Positions 7,182-15,631 of a DNA stretch of 53,304 nt are shown piece after piece. Numbering within the stretch: position 1 is the stretch's first letter; each line of letters opens with the position of its first letter. The notes beneath the pieces are model-generated. The model saw only the letters and a list, made by a program, of their open reading frames with translations. It made no database searches and had not been told where the DNA came from. Origin of the DNA: an uncultured Clostridia bacterium (lineage in GTDB: Bacteria; Bacillota; Clostridia; Christensenellales; CAG-314); contig CAKPYT010000019.1 of assembly GCA_934203075.1 (NCBI GenBank), positions 1-53,304 on the forward strand, written 5' to 3'. Made by a program: the position numbers and the translations under genes.

Positions 7182-7981
7182 GCGGTTGCCTCCTTTGCGC
7201 GCTGCGCTTTGGCGGAGAAACGATTCACTGCAAACAGAATCAGCAGCACGGTGACGAAAATCAAAACAGAAAGTGCCCGTAGTTCCGGAGGCAGCGGTTT
7301 TTTGCCACCGGCGGTGTTGTAGATGAACGTTGCAAGCGTTTCGAACTCGCCGATGGTGAACTGTGTGATCACGAAATCGTCGATGGAAACGGTAAAAGCC
7401 AGAATTCCGCCGGAGATAATGCCGGGCATAATTTCCGGCAGCACGACCTTGCGCATGGCTTGCAGCGGGGTCGCGCCCAGGTCGACGGCCGCTTCGTAAG
7501 TGTGTTTGTTCATTTGCTGTAATTTCGGTTGCACGTTCAGCAGAACGTAGGGGGTGCAGAAGGTGGTGTGCGCCAGAATCACGGTGAGGTAGCCGGTTTG
7601 CAGATGAATCAGGCTGAAGAACAGCATAAAGCACAAAGCCGAAACGATTTCCGCGTTCATCAGAGGAATGCGCGAAAGGGTATTGAGTAAACTTTTGGCC
7701 TTCGGGCGCATGTATTGAATCCCGATGGCGGCAAGCGTACCCAATACGACGCTCAGCAAACTGCTTGCCACGGAGATGATCAGGGTGTTGGTGAGGGCCT
7801 CACCGATTTGCGACGCATAGCGCCCCGTAAACAGGTTGCGATACAGTTCAAAGGTGACGCCGCCCGTCCAGCTGCCGATGGTCAACGAAGAGTTGAACGA
7901 GAAAACGAACAACAGCAGGAGCGGTGCATAGAGCAGAATCAAAATGATAAATACGTAACTTTTTGCAAGAACTTTTTTCAT
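7178..7981 (-). CDS. potC: Polyamine ABC transporter permease PotC
   Basis: The 267-residue membrane protein has six predicted helices and the ABC-permease EAA loop, here EAAVDLGATPLQAMRKVVLPEIMPGI, the contact for PotA. The N-terminus SYVFIILILLYAPLLLLFVFSFN is typical of PotC. Its ATG overlaps the potB stop by one base, and its own stop overlaps the potD start, so all four pot genes are translationally coupled. Confidence 0.93.
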   Translation of the reverse strand: MKKVLAKSYVFIILILLYAPLLLLFVFSFNSSLTIGSWTGGVTFELYRNLFTGRYASQIGEALTNTLIISVASSLLSVVLGTLAAIGIQYMRPKAKSLLNTLSRIPLMNAEIVSALCFMLFFSLIHLQTGYLTVILAHTTFCTPYVLLNVQPKLQQMNKHTYEAAVDLGATPLQAMRKVVLPEIMPGIISGGILAFTVSIDDFVITQFTIGEFETLATFIYNTAGGKKPLPPELRALSVLIFVTVLLILFAVNRFSAKAQRAKEATA

Positions 7982-8775
7982 CAGATCGATACACCTCCCA
8001 AATCGCCGCCGATTTCCTCGTATTTACGCGTAAACGCCATGGACAGCAGAATCACCACAAACATGATGATGGAGAGCGCGCCGCCCACACCGATGTTGCT
8101 GCCGTCGTACACGCGGTTATAAATCAGGTTGCCGAACAACGATATTTTTTTGTTGGATAGCATGTCCGTGATGACGTAGGTCGAAATCGAGGGAACGAAT
8201 ACCATCGTGATGCCGCTCATCACCCCGGGAAGGGAAAGGGGCAGCGTCGTTTTGAAAAACACCTGGGACGGGGTTGCTCCGAGGTCCCGTGCCGCTTCGA
8301 TTAAGCTGTGATCCATTTTGGAGAGGGTGTTATAAATCGGCAGAATCATGTAGGGCAAAAAGTTGTAAACCATGCCGAACATCACCGCCGTCATCCCCAG
8401 TTCTACCTCAAAAAAGTAGAACAATTCTTTCGTAGCGACGGTACGCAGCAAAAAGTTGATCCACATCGGGATGATAAACGCCATGACGAGCGTTGTGGAG
8501 CGGTTGTATTTTTTATTGACGAGAACCATGCAAAGCGGGTAAGCAATCAGCAGGCAGAGCAGGGTTGTGAACACCCCGATTTTGATGGAATCCCAAAAAA
8601 CGGAAAGGTAATAACTTTTTACAAAAAAGCCTTTGAAGTTTTCCAGCGTGATGACGAGCGTTCCGTCCACTTCCTGCGTGAAGGAATAAAACAGCAGAAT
8701 CAGCAGGGGAAAGCCTACCAGAACCACCATGAACACAAGGTAGGGGTAGGCGAAAGATTTTCTGGTCAGTTTCAT
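7981..8775 (-). CDS. potB: Polyamine ABC transporter permease PotB
   Basis: The 264-residue product has about six membrane helices. The EAA loop reads EAARDLGATPSQVFFKTTLPLSLPG, and the first helix is AYPYLVFMVVLVGFPLLILLFYSF. It pairs with PotC to form the membrane channel. The start codon overlaps the potA stop (ATGA), and the end overlaps the potC start. Confidence 0.93.
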   Translation of the reverse strand: MKLTRKSFAYPYLVFMVVLVGFPLLILLFYSFTQEVDGTLVITLENFKGFFVKSYYLSVFWDSIKIGVFTTLLCLLIAYPLCMVLVNKKYNRSTTLVMAFIIPMWINFLLRTVATKELFYFFEVELGMTAVMFGMVYNFLPYMILPIYNTLSKMDHSLIEAARDLGATPSQVFFKTTLPLSLPGVMSGITMVFVPSISTYVITDMLSNKKISLFGNLIYNRVYDGSNIGVGGALSIIMFVVILLSMAFTRKYEEIGGDLGGVSI

Positions 8776-10277
8776 GCTTCCTCCTCCTTGGCAAACGTCA
8801 GATGAATGGATTTTTCTGCGATTTGCACGCCGACGCGGTCCTTATCGTCCCAATTGTCCGTAGAATCCAGCATAAAATCGTAGCCGTCATCCGTACGGAC
8901 GGTGTAGTTGTAGTGGTCGCCCTTAAAGATTTTATAAACAATGTCTCCGCCGATGGTGCCGTCCTCTTCGTCGTCCGTCAGAACAATTTCATCCAGTTTC
9001 ACCACAACGTCCACGGCACGGCCCTTGCAGTCTGCCGGGCTGCCGTCGGCAAGGATCAGGTCTCCGTCCTCATTGTAGCGGCTGCCTTCGAACAGTTGCG
9101 ACAGGTCGCAAGCCCATTCCGTTTCGGCAAAGGCGACGGTGTGGTCGTTCACGATTTCTCCGTCGTAGGAGTTTTCCGTGGCGGATTTTTTCATGATGTG
9201 GAAGTTTTCCGGGATGATATTCAGTTTGACCTGTTCGCCCGGTTCGAAAGAGGAGGTGTTGTGCACTAAAAACTCGATATCTCCGCACATTACGACCATT
9301 TCGTAGTGAACTCCCTTAAAGATATTGGAGGAAACGACGCCGTCGATGGAGCCTTCCTTGCGGCTGATCTCCACGTCCTCCGGGCGGATGACGATATCGA
9401 CCGGCTCGTTTTTGCGAAAGCCTTTATCCACGCAGGTGAACGTTTGCCCCAGGAAGGAGACGCGATAGTCCGCCAGCATTTTTCCGCTGAAAATGTTGCT
9501 TTCGCCGATGAAGTCCGCAACGAAGGCGTTGATGGGTTCGTTGTAGATATCTTTCGGGGTGCCGACCTGTTGAATGGTTCCGTCCTTCATTACGACAATC
9601 TTGTCGCTCATGGTCATGGCTTCTTCCTGGTCGTGCGTGACGTACACAAAGGTGATGCCCAGTTGATTGTGCATCTCTTTCAGTTCCATTTGCATATCCT
9701 GACGCATTTTCAGGTCCAGAGCACCGAGCGGTTCGTCCAGAAGAAGGACCTTCGGCTCGTTAACCAGGGCGCGGGCGATGGCGACACGTTGCTGTTGCCC
9801 GCCGGACAGGCTGTTGACGTCGCGTTGCTCGTAGTCTGTCAGGTCTACCATTTTTAATACGGCGTGCACTTTGGCATCGATCACTTCTTTGGACAGATGC
9901 ACCATTTTCGTCTTTTTGTTGCCTTTGCGATCCGTCACTTCGGTGGGGATTTTTTTCAGCTTCAGACCGAACGCAATGTTGTTGTACACGTTCAGGTACG
10001 GAAACAGCGCATATTTTTGAAACACCGTGTTGATCGGGCGCAGATGCGCCGGAATTTGCGTAAGGTCTTTTCCGTTCAGTAAAATCTGCCCCTCAGAAGG
10101 GGTCTCGAACCCGGCAATCATGCGGAGCGTGGTGGTTTTGCCGCACCCGCTCGGGCCCAGAAGGGTAACGAATTCGCCTTCGCGAATGTCGAGTGAGATG
10201 TTATCCACCGCATAGTTCTCCGACTTGTCGAACAGCTTGGATACGTTGATGATCTGAATGATTTTGTCGCCTTTCAT
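8772..10277 (-). CDS. potA: Polyamine ABC transporter ATPase PotA with a second TOBE-like domain
   Basis: The 501-residue product is far longer than the usual 350-380. The ATPase part is intact: Walker A GPSGCGKT at 41-48, Q-loop Q87, signature LSGGQ at 157-161, and Walker B LLLDEP followed by the switch His in VTHDQEE. An unusual lysine-rich insert of about 15 residues sits at 113-128. After the first TOBE domain (about 285-375) the chain continues with a second TOBE-like block (about 435-495) in which ADGSPADCKG, VVKLDEIVL and GDIVYKIFKGDHYNYTVRT echo the first. GAGGAG precedes the ATG. It powers PotBC; the extra domain may regulate it. Confidence 0.93.
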   Translation of the reverse strand: MKGDKIIQIINVSKLFDKSENYAVDNISLDIREGEFVTLLGPSGCGKTTTLRMIAGFETPSEGQILLNGKDLTQIPAHLRPINTVFQKYALFPYLNVYNNIAFGLKLKKIPTEVTDRKGNKKTKMVHLSKEVIDAKVHAVLKMVDLTDYEQRDVNSLSGGQQQRVAIARALVNEPKVLLLDEPLGALDLKMRQDMQMELKEMHNQLGITFVYVTHDQEEAMTMSDKIVVMKDGTIQQVGTPKDIYNEPINAFVADFIGESNIFSGKMLADYRVSFLGQTFTCVDKGFRKNEPVDIVIRPEDVEISRKEGSIDGVVSSNIFKGVHYEMVVMCGDIEFLVHNTSSFEPGEQVKLNIIPENFHIMKKSATENSYDGEIVNDHTVAFAETEWACDLSQLFEGSRYNEDGDLILADGSPADCKGRAVDVVVKLDEIVLTDDEEDGTIGGDIVYKIFKGDHYNYTVRTDDGYDFMLDSTDNWDDKDRVGVQIAEKSIHLTFAKEEEA

Positions 10278-10303
10278 AACCCGTCTCCTCTTTGGAAAAA
10301 TTC

Positions 10304-10837
10304 TTAAAAGTTCGGTGGGCTGCTGACCCACAAAAATTTGGCTTTGGATTTACCCGCGTTTTTGATGCTGTGCACCTTGTCCGCCGTGTAGTAAAAAGTG
10401 TCTCCCTTTTTGCAAAGGTATGTTTGTTTGCCCAGGGTCAGGCAAATTTTACCCTCCAGCACAAAGCCGAATTCCTCGCCTTCGTGCGGCAGATCGTCCC
10501 CCGTGGTGCCGCCTTCTTCCAGTTCCGCAAGAATGGGTTCCATTTCGTTTTTCTGACTGTTCGTCACAAGCCAGGTGACGGCATATCCGTCGAATACCTT
10601 TTGAAAATAATCTTCCTTGCCGAAAACGACGGGATCGTTGTCATCCTCCGCAAACAGATCTTTCAGCGTGCTGCCGAGGGCTGTTACAATGTCCTCCAGC
10701 GTGACGATGGAGGGGGAAGTCAGGTCGTTTTCCAACTGAGAAATGAATCCCTTTGTCAGTTCGCAGCGATCGGCAAGTTCCTCTTGGGTCAGTCCCTTTT
10801 TTAATCGCAGCAGTTTGATTTTGTTGCCTAAGTCCAT
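10304..10837 (-). CDS. XRE-cupin transcriptional regulator of the pot operon (PuuR/PotR-like)
   Basis: The 177-residue product has an N-terminal helix-turn-helix (LRLKKGLTQEELADRCELTK, then FISQLEN) and a C-terminal cupin domain (residues about 95-177) with HEGEEFGFVLEGK and KVHSIKN, the typical cupin ligand region. Such XRE-cupin proteins regulate polyamine genes in many bacteria, sensing the ligand through the cupin. It is the first gene of the operon, 26 bp before potA, and its own promoter is followed by a large palindrome, so self-repression is likely. Whether it also recognises a polyamine is inferred from position. Confidence 0.88.
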   Translation of the reverse strand: MDLGNKIKLLRLKKGLTQEELADRCELTKGFISQLENDLTSPSIVTLEDIVTALGSTLKDLFAEDDNDPVVFGKEDYFQKVFDGYAVTWLVTNSQKNEMEPILAELEEGGTTGDDLPHEGEEFGFVLEGKICLTLGKQTYLCKKGDTFYYTADKVHSIKNAGKSKAKFLWVSSPPNF

Positions 10838-10846
10838 AAATACCTC

Positions 10847-10887
10847 TGTTTAGCAAAACAAAACTTAAAGTTTATTTTTACTAAACA
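10847..10887. promoter_or_regulatory. 41-bp nested dyad, likely operator of the regulator-pot operon
   Basis: Perfect outer arms TGTTTAG (10847-10853) and CTAAACA (10881-10887) share one centre, 10867, with a perfect inner palindrome AAACTT-A-AAGTTT (10861-10873). Overall 17 of 20 paired positions match. It lies just downstream of the predicted start site and ends 9 bp from the regulator ATG, so a bound protein would block transcription. Confidence 0.75.
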
Positions 10888-10892
10888 AAAAC

Positions 10893-10920
10893 ATTATAAT
10901 CTTAACTTGCGCTTTGTCAA
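10893..10920 (-). promoter_or_regulatory. Promoter of the regulator-potABCD operon
   Basis: On the minus strand: TTGACA (10920-10915), 16-bp spacer, TATAAT (10898-10893). Both hexamers are perfect consensus. Confidence 0.85.
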
Positions 10921-10922
10921 CG

Positions 10923-10966
10923 TTTTGAAGATACTTTTTCGGTATTTTGAAGATATTTTTTCGGTA
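10923..10966. repeat. Tandem 22-bp direct repeat upstream of the pot operon promoter
   Basis: Two abutting copies (10923-10944 and 10945-10966) beginning TTTTGAAGATA and ending TTTTTCGGTA differ at one base (C/T). The 22-bp period is two helical turns, and the pair sits directly upstream of the -35 box. A partial third copy follows (TTCTTTGATTTTTCC). Confidence 0.75.
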
Positions 10967-11248
10967 TTCTTTGATTTTTCCGAGAATTTGAAAAAGAGCC
11001 GGACAAAAAGCGGAAAAACGCAGGCAAAAAAAGGGGGGGGGACGGGAACAAACGGTAGCGTGCGGACGTGCGGAAAGGATAAAACGCTGCCGCGCGGCAA
11101 AAGCGCGAAAAAAGAAAGAAGAGCGTTTGCGCATTTGTACAGTTGCACATCTGTTCCGCTCGGCAAAGGTCGAGGAAGGGCGATTTTGTCCGAAAAGGGC
11201 GGTACTTCGGCAAAAGAAGGGGAAAAGGCGAAAATTTCTGCGGTTCTG
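10967..11248. other. Intergenic stretch, no gene seen
   Basis: This is the left part of the gap before the acetyltransferase gene. It is purine-rich, includes a run of nine G (11032-11040 region) and holds no convincing gene on either strand. Confidence 0.5.
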
Positions 11249-11277
11249 TTGTGTTCCGGTCGTTTTTTTGTTACAAT
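11249..11277 (+). promoter_or_regulatory. Putative promoter of the acetyltransferase gene
   Basis: TTGTGT (11249-11254), 17-bp spacer, TACAAT (11272-11277). Confidence 0.55.
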
Positions 11278-11317
11278 AAAAAGAAAATCTTGTATCACGA
11301 AAGCGGAAGGGACGAGC

Positions 11318-11818
11318 ATGCACTTTGAATTGAACAAACTGAAAAAGAGCGACGGCAAAAGTTTTGTAAAACACATCAACAACCCGAAAGTCGCGCGTTA
11401 TATGCGCGACATTGCCAGTCCCTACGAAGAAAAAAACGCCGAGCAATATCTTTCTTATCTTGCCACGGTAGATGAAAACGAAGAATTCGTGCGGGGTATT
11501 TTTATCGACGGGAAAGCCGTCGGGGCCGTAGCGCTGACGCGCTGCGGAAACGTATCCAGGCACGTGTCGGAACTGGGATACTGGCTGGGCGAAAGTTATT
11601 GGGGCATGGGCGTGATGACGGAAGCGGTAAAACTGATGTGCGAGTTCGCGTTCCGGAACCTCGGCGTGAGCCGCATCGAAAGCGAAATCGTGTTTGAAAA
11701 TTTTGCGTCGCGCAAAGTGCTGGAAAAATGCGGGTTTTTATTGGAAGGCGTACATCGCAGGCGCATTTATAAAGAAGGCGCCTATTACGATACTTGTACC
11801 TATGCGAAGGTGAAATAA
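11318..11818 (+). CDS. GNAT acetyltransferase, RimJ/RimL type
   Basis: The 166-residue product is a GNAT of the Acetyltransf_3 group. It shows strands around VGAVALTRCG, the ELGYWLGESYWGMGVMTEAV block that binds acetyl-CoA (usual form YWGKGYATEA), IESEIVFENFASRKVLEKCGF, and a final EGVHRRRIYKEGAYYD. Relatives acetylate the N-terminus of ribosomal proteins or other small amines; the substrate here is unknown. The frame runs upstream, but the ATG at 11318 has a GAAGGG ribosome site and gives the family length. Its stop overlaps the next start (TAATG), so it is coupled to the GH38-like gene. Confidence 0.85.
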   Translation: MHFELNKLKKSDGKSFVKHINNPKVARYMRDIASPYEEKNAEQYLSYLATVDENEEFVRGIFIDGKAVGAVALTRCGNVSRHVSELGYWLGESYWGMGVMTEAVKLMCEFAFRNLGVSRIESEIVFENFASRKVLEKCGFLLEGVHRRRIYKEGAYYDTCTYAKVK

Positions 11819-13839
11819 TGGAAAAACGAACCGATTTGTTTTTTTCCGTCCGACTGACAACCAACTTGCAGTACACGGGAAAGCCGCAGGAAGAACGCAC
11901 CGGAAGGATTGCAAAAGAATTGCGCAGTTTGAAAGAACTGCTCTCGCTTGCCGACTTGCTTTCGAAAAAATACGGGATTCGTTTTGTGTGGGGAGTGCAC
12001 CCGGAAGCCGTCACGGAAGTGCTTTCCACCGTGCCGGAAATTCTGCAGGCCTTGCAGGCGCGGGTGTGGAGCGGCGACGAACTGCATTTTTGTACCGACG
12101 CCTATTTGGACGTATGTACCCCGAAGGAAAGGGAATATATATTAAAGAAAGGGATTGCCGTTTTTGCGGAAACCTTTCAGAAACGGCCGTCGGCCGTTTC
12201 CACCACGGCCAACGACGTGGCAGACGCTACCGCATACGGAGTGGAATATGCCGCGCTGGAAGATCCGCGGGCCGTTTCGGGGAAAGTCGGCGGGCTTGCG
12301 GTGCTGGTGACGCAGCCGTATCGCAGTGCGCTGCGGCGGTTGCGCATGCTTGCCGCTGCCGGAAAGAAGGGCATGGTAACGGCGGAGTTTCCCGTAGAAG
12401 CGTTCGGCAAAAGAAACGGAGAAAAAGTGCTGGAAAAATTGCTGCGGTTCGTGCGGAAAGGCGCGGAAACGGCAACCTTTCAACTTCCGGCGGATTATCT
12501 GCGGCAGGCTGCTTTGGAGGACTATCGGCCTTTGGCGTGGCAAAAACAGCGCTACGTACAAAAGCAAGGATTGTCGCGGCTGTGGAGCAGCGTGGAAAAG
12601 ATGCGCGCAAACCTTGCCGTTGCGGACTATCTGAACCAGATGCTGATTGACCCGGCGGATATTTACCTTTCCGTAAAACATGCTTCGGAGTTGACCTGTC
12701 AATGCCTGCGTTACGGTTATTTCGACGAGGATTGTTCCTCCGAAGTTTTTGAACGGGCAGTGGAGCAGTGCCGTGAGGCGGCGGAGATTTCCTCGCGCGT
12801 GCTGCAGCGCGTGGAAGAATCGATCCCGCTGGAAGACAACACCCTCTACGTTGTTCCCCAACCGTTGTACGGGGTCGTGAGCGGCAGCGTATGGACGGAG
12901 CTGGACGTGCAGCGTCCCTGGAACGTCTTTGAGGACGAATTGCAGGGAAAAATCAAAAATTATCGGACGGAGGAGGGCAAACGGCTGCATCTGCTGCTGC
13001 AAAAGGTAACGTCTCCGAAAAAGATTTTGGTGGGCACGGCAGAAGAAAAGCAGGAGAAACCGAACTTGCTTTGTGCGGCAAACAGCGTAGAGAACGAGTT
13101 CGTGCGCGTCGTTGCGGATGAAAACAATCACAGAATTTACGTTCAGAACATTGTAACGAACCGCACGGTGGCGTATCTGCGGTGTCGCATTCGCTTTGCG
13201 GGGCGTACTTATCTGGGGAAAATCGTCGGCGTGGAATGCCTGCGCTGCGAAAAAGAAATCTGCATGACGGTAAGGCAGGAGATTCTGCTCGGACGCAGAA
13301 AATGTGAATTTGTTTTTCTGTTCCGTCTGCGGGAGGGAACCCCGTATCTGGAAGCGGAAGTGACTTACGTTTTGCCCGAAACGTCGCGGCTTGGCAAAAA
13401 GAAAAAGTCCGACACGGCAAAGGACGCACGCTGGAAGCAAATTTGTCCCCTGGAAATTTTGCCCTTACCGTTTGTGCACGAAGCGGAAGGGATCCGCTTC
13501 GATTACGTGCCGAATCCGGCGAAGAACAACGGGGAAACCTGCGGATTTTTTGCCCTGACGGATCATATGCAGGGAATCGTGCTGTCGCAAAAGGATGAGG
13601 GCTGCGTGTTGCCCGCTTTTTGTGAAATGCAGAGAGATAAAAAAGGCGTGCCGCTTTTGAACGTCTGCGGAACCTACGGCGGAAAACACTGCCGCAATGC
13701 CGCAATGAGTTACAACGGGGCACAGGGTAGGTTTGCCGTGATGCTGCGCCCGTTCGAGGGGAATCTGACGGAGCAGATCGTGCAGGACGCAAAGCTATAC
13801 CGCTATCCGCCGAGAGTCCTCCGCGGAAAATTCGTGTAA
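11818..13839 (+). CDS. Divergent GH38/GH57-superfamily-like protein, function unknown
   Basis: The 673-residue product has no signal peptide or membrane segment. The first 300 residues resemble the barrel of GH38 alpha-mannosidases in layout: a block KYGIRFVWGVHPEAVTEVL, then ILQALQARVWSGDELHF, recalls the GH38 region where a prey strand is followed by ELFEALKERVREGR-type sequence. Near residue 420 the segment ENEFVRVVADENNHRIYVQN matches the start of the GH38 C-terminal beta domain. However, the usual N-terminal H-x-D metal motif is not visible (the protein starts TDLFFSVRLTTNLQY), so it may be inactive or a different enzyme. The assignment is inference from partial motifs. It shares a one-base start/stop overlap with the acetyltransferase gene. 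Confidence 0.5.
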   Translation: MEKRTDLFFSVRLTTNLQYTGKPQEERTGRIAKELRSLKELLSLADLLSKKYGIRFVWGVHPEAVTEVLSTVPEILQALQARVWSGDELHFCTDAYLDVCTPKEREYILKKGIAVFAETFQKRPSAVSTTANDVADATAYGVEYAALEDPRAVSGKVGGLAVLVTQPYRSALRRLRMLAAAGKKGMVTAEFPVEAFGKRNGEKVLEKLLRFVRKGAETATFQLPADYLRQAALEDYRPLAWQKQRYVQKQGLSRLWSSVEKMRANLAVADYLNQMLIDPADIYLSVKHASELTCQCLRYGYFDEDCSSEVFERAVEQCREAAEISSRVLQRVEESIPLEDNTLYVVPQPLYGVVSGSVWTELDVQRPWNVFEDELQGKIKNYRTEEGKRLHLLLQKVTSPKKILVGTAEEKQEKPNLLCAANSVENEFVRVVADENNHRIYVQNIVTNRTVAYLRCRIRFAGRTYLGKIVGVECLRCEKEICMTVRQEILLGRRKCEFVFLFRLREGTPYLEAEVTYVLPETSRLGKKKKSDTAKDARWKQICPLEILPLPFVHEAEGIRFDYVPNPAKNNGETCGFFALTDHMQGIVLSQKDEGCVLPAFCEMQRDKKGVPLLNVCGTYGGKHCRNAAMSYNGAQGRFAVMLRPFEGNLTEQIVQDAKLYRYPPRVLRGKFV

Positions 13840-13927
13840 GAAACCGAAATCGGGCGTTTCAACCCGCCGGAAGCGGCCGGGAGGAAACGGATTTTGAACG
13901 GGTTTTCAATATCTTTTGGTAAAATAG

Positions 13928-13956
13928 TTGTCAAAACAGCTAAAAAATAATATCAT
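13928..13956 (+). promoter_or_regulatory. Promoter of the flippase-like gene
   Basis: TTGTCA (13928-13933), 17-bp spacer, TATCAT (13951-13956). Confidence 0.6.
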
Positions 13957-14019
13957 TGTGCTGTGTCGGCAAAATCGACCGATGCAGATTCGCGGCGTTT
14001 CGTCGAGGGAAGGAGAACT

Positions 14020-15279
14020 GTGAAAAAAGAGCAAGATCCATTATTGAGGAACGACCCCGTAGACGAGGAGGGGTTAACGCCGGAAGAGGCGTTGGCGGAT
14101 CGCAAACAGCGCAACAAACTGTTATTGAAGTTGTTTTTTATCGTTGCTTTGTGCGCAGTCAGCATCGTGATTATGCTGCAATTGCAAAGCAGTTTAAGCA
14201 GTGCGGATATGTTGACGTTCCAGCAGATGCTGCAACTGGTCAACGTGCGTTATTTGTTGCTGAGTTTGGGCGTTTTAGTCCTGATGCTTTTGGCGGAAGT
14301 GCTGAAGTATCTCTTTTTGATTCGCACCATGCACGGGAAATGGATGCCGAAAGCCAGCACGAAAGTGATGTTTTTAGGCAGGTATTACGATAATATGACG
14401 CCCGCTTCCACCGGGGGGCAGCCGTTTCAGGCGGTGTATCTGCACAAACGCGGCCTGTCTGCCGGTACGGCAACGGCGGTGCCGCTTGCCCGCTATTTTG
14501 TGAGTGGCCTGGTGTGGGACGTTTTCGGTATCGTTCTGATGCTGCGCTATCCCTACGTGTTGGATTTCGTTTCCAACCAGACGATGGCACAGGTGCTGCG
14601 CGTGGGGGCGTGGGTCGGCATTGCGCTGAATGCCGTTGCACCGTTTACGATTATTTTCATTTCGCTCTTTCCGCGTTTCGGTAAAAAGGGGCTGCTTTGG
14701 ATCCTTCGTCTGGGGGCAAAACTGCATCTCGTTAAAAAGTATTACACGGCGGCCAAAAAAGTACTGAAAGCGGTAGACGATTACACACTGGCGTTGAAAC
14801 AACTCTGCCGGCGGTTTGTGAATTTTATCATTCTGGTGCTTTTATGTATCGGTGAACTTTTTCTTTCCGGAATGTTTCCGTATTGCATCGTTTTGACAAT
14901 CGGCGGAATTCAGCCGAACACGCAAACGATGATGGAAGTCATGACGCTGAGCTATATGGCACAGTTCGCCGCTTGTTATATGCCGACGCCCGGCGGTACG
15001 GGTTTTGCGGAAACGGCACTGACGGTGGCTTTTTCCGGCATTACGCTCTCGGCAAACGTGCTGTTCTGGGTTGTGCTGATATGGCGTATTTTCAGTTACT
15101 ATATCTACATTTTTATCGGCATCGTACTGAACATCACGGAAATTTGCAAGGATTACGCCCTTGCCGCAAAAAACAGACGCCTGCTGCGCGAAAAGCATCG
15201 TGCGGAGCGTTTGCAGCACAGGCGGCAATTGCGGCACGGAGGAACGGGCGAGGAGAAACGTCCGGAAGACGAAAAGTAA
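14020..15279 (+). CDS. Lysylphosphatidylglycerol synthase TM-region / YbhN-AglD flippase-like protein
   Basis: The 419-residue product has a charged N-terminus, then about eight membrane helices. Family motifs are MTPASTGGQPFQAVYLHKRG and PTPGGTGFAE, the two conserved blocks of the lysylphosphatidylglycerol synthase transmembrane family. Only the membrane domain is present, with no C-terminal aminoacyl-transferase domain, so it is more likely a lipid-flipping or lipid-modifying partner than a full MprF. The start is a GTG at 14020 with an AGGAGA ribosome site; the frame continues upstream without a better start. The C-terminus is a basic, Arg/His-rich tail. It stands alone between its own promoter and a strong terminator. 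Confidence 0.85.
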   Translation: MKKEQDPLLRNDPVDEEGLTPEEALADRKQRNKLLLKLFFIVALCAVSIVIMLQLQSSLSSADMLTFQQMLQLVNVRYLLLSLGVLVLMLLAEVLKYLFLIRTMHGKWMPKASTKVMFLGRYYDNMTPASTGGQPFQAVYLHKRGLSAGTATAVPLARYFVSGLVWDVFGIVLMLRYPYVLDFVSNQTMAQVLRVGAWVGIALNAVAPFTIIFISLFPRFGKKGLLWILRLGAKLHLVKKYYTAAKKVLKAVDDYTLALKQLCRRFVNFIILVLLCIGELFLSGMFPYCIVLTIGGIQPNTQTMMEVMTLSYMAQFAACYMPTPGGTGFAETALTVAFSGITLSANVLFWVVLIWRIFSYYIYIFIGIVLNITEICKDYALAAKNRRLLREKHRAERLQHRRQLRHGGTGEEKRPEDEK

Positions 15280-15326
15280 ATTTTTTACGGATCGCAGGGA
15301 AACTGCATCGAAAAGGAAATAGAAAG

Positions 15327-15354
15327 AAAAGCGCAGAAATCTGCGCTTTTTTTT
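15327..15354 (+). terminator. Terminator after the flippase-like gene
   Basis: AAAAGCGCAG / CTGCGCTTTT stem with AAAT loop and an eight-T tail. Confidence 0.92.
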
Positions 15355-15462
15355 GCTGAGATGGACGGGAGAACGGGGAACCTTGCGGGAACGGGAAAAA
15401 AGGGAAGGATCGGCTTTTGATCTTTTTCCGCAAAAGTCGTAGACGGAGAGGGAATCCTCGGA

Positions 15463-15496
15463 CAAAAAGCTACCCGCCCGGAAAAGGGGCGGGTAG
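15463..15496 (-). terminator. leuS terminator
   Basis: A 10-bp G+C-rich stem CTACCCGCCC (15470-15479) / GGGCGGGTAG (15487-15496), followed on the minus strand by CTTTTTG. Confidence 0.85.
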
Positions 15497-15631
15497 TTTT
15501 CGAAATATCTTTCAGATATGGTTCCGGAAACCGTCGGGGGCCCGACTGTGTGCCGTGGGGCAAGGAGACGTTCCGGTAGAAAACGGGAGTTTTTCCTTTT
15601 GCCGTACGGCGTTGCTTGTCGGCAGAATCGG

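Noticed and set aside
7182..7634. An extended N-terminus for PotD reading into the potC gene
   Set aside because: The extra sequence is Arg/His-rich shadow of potC in another frame, while the ATG at 7181 starts a perfect lipoprotein signal and overlaps the potC stop.
11030..11042. The run of nine G as a phase-variation tract
   Set aside because: It lies in a spacer about 280 bp before the acetyltransferase gene, not in a coding region or between promoter elements, so no switching is predicted.
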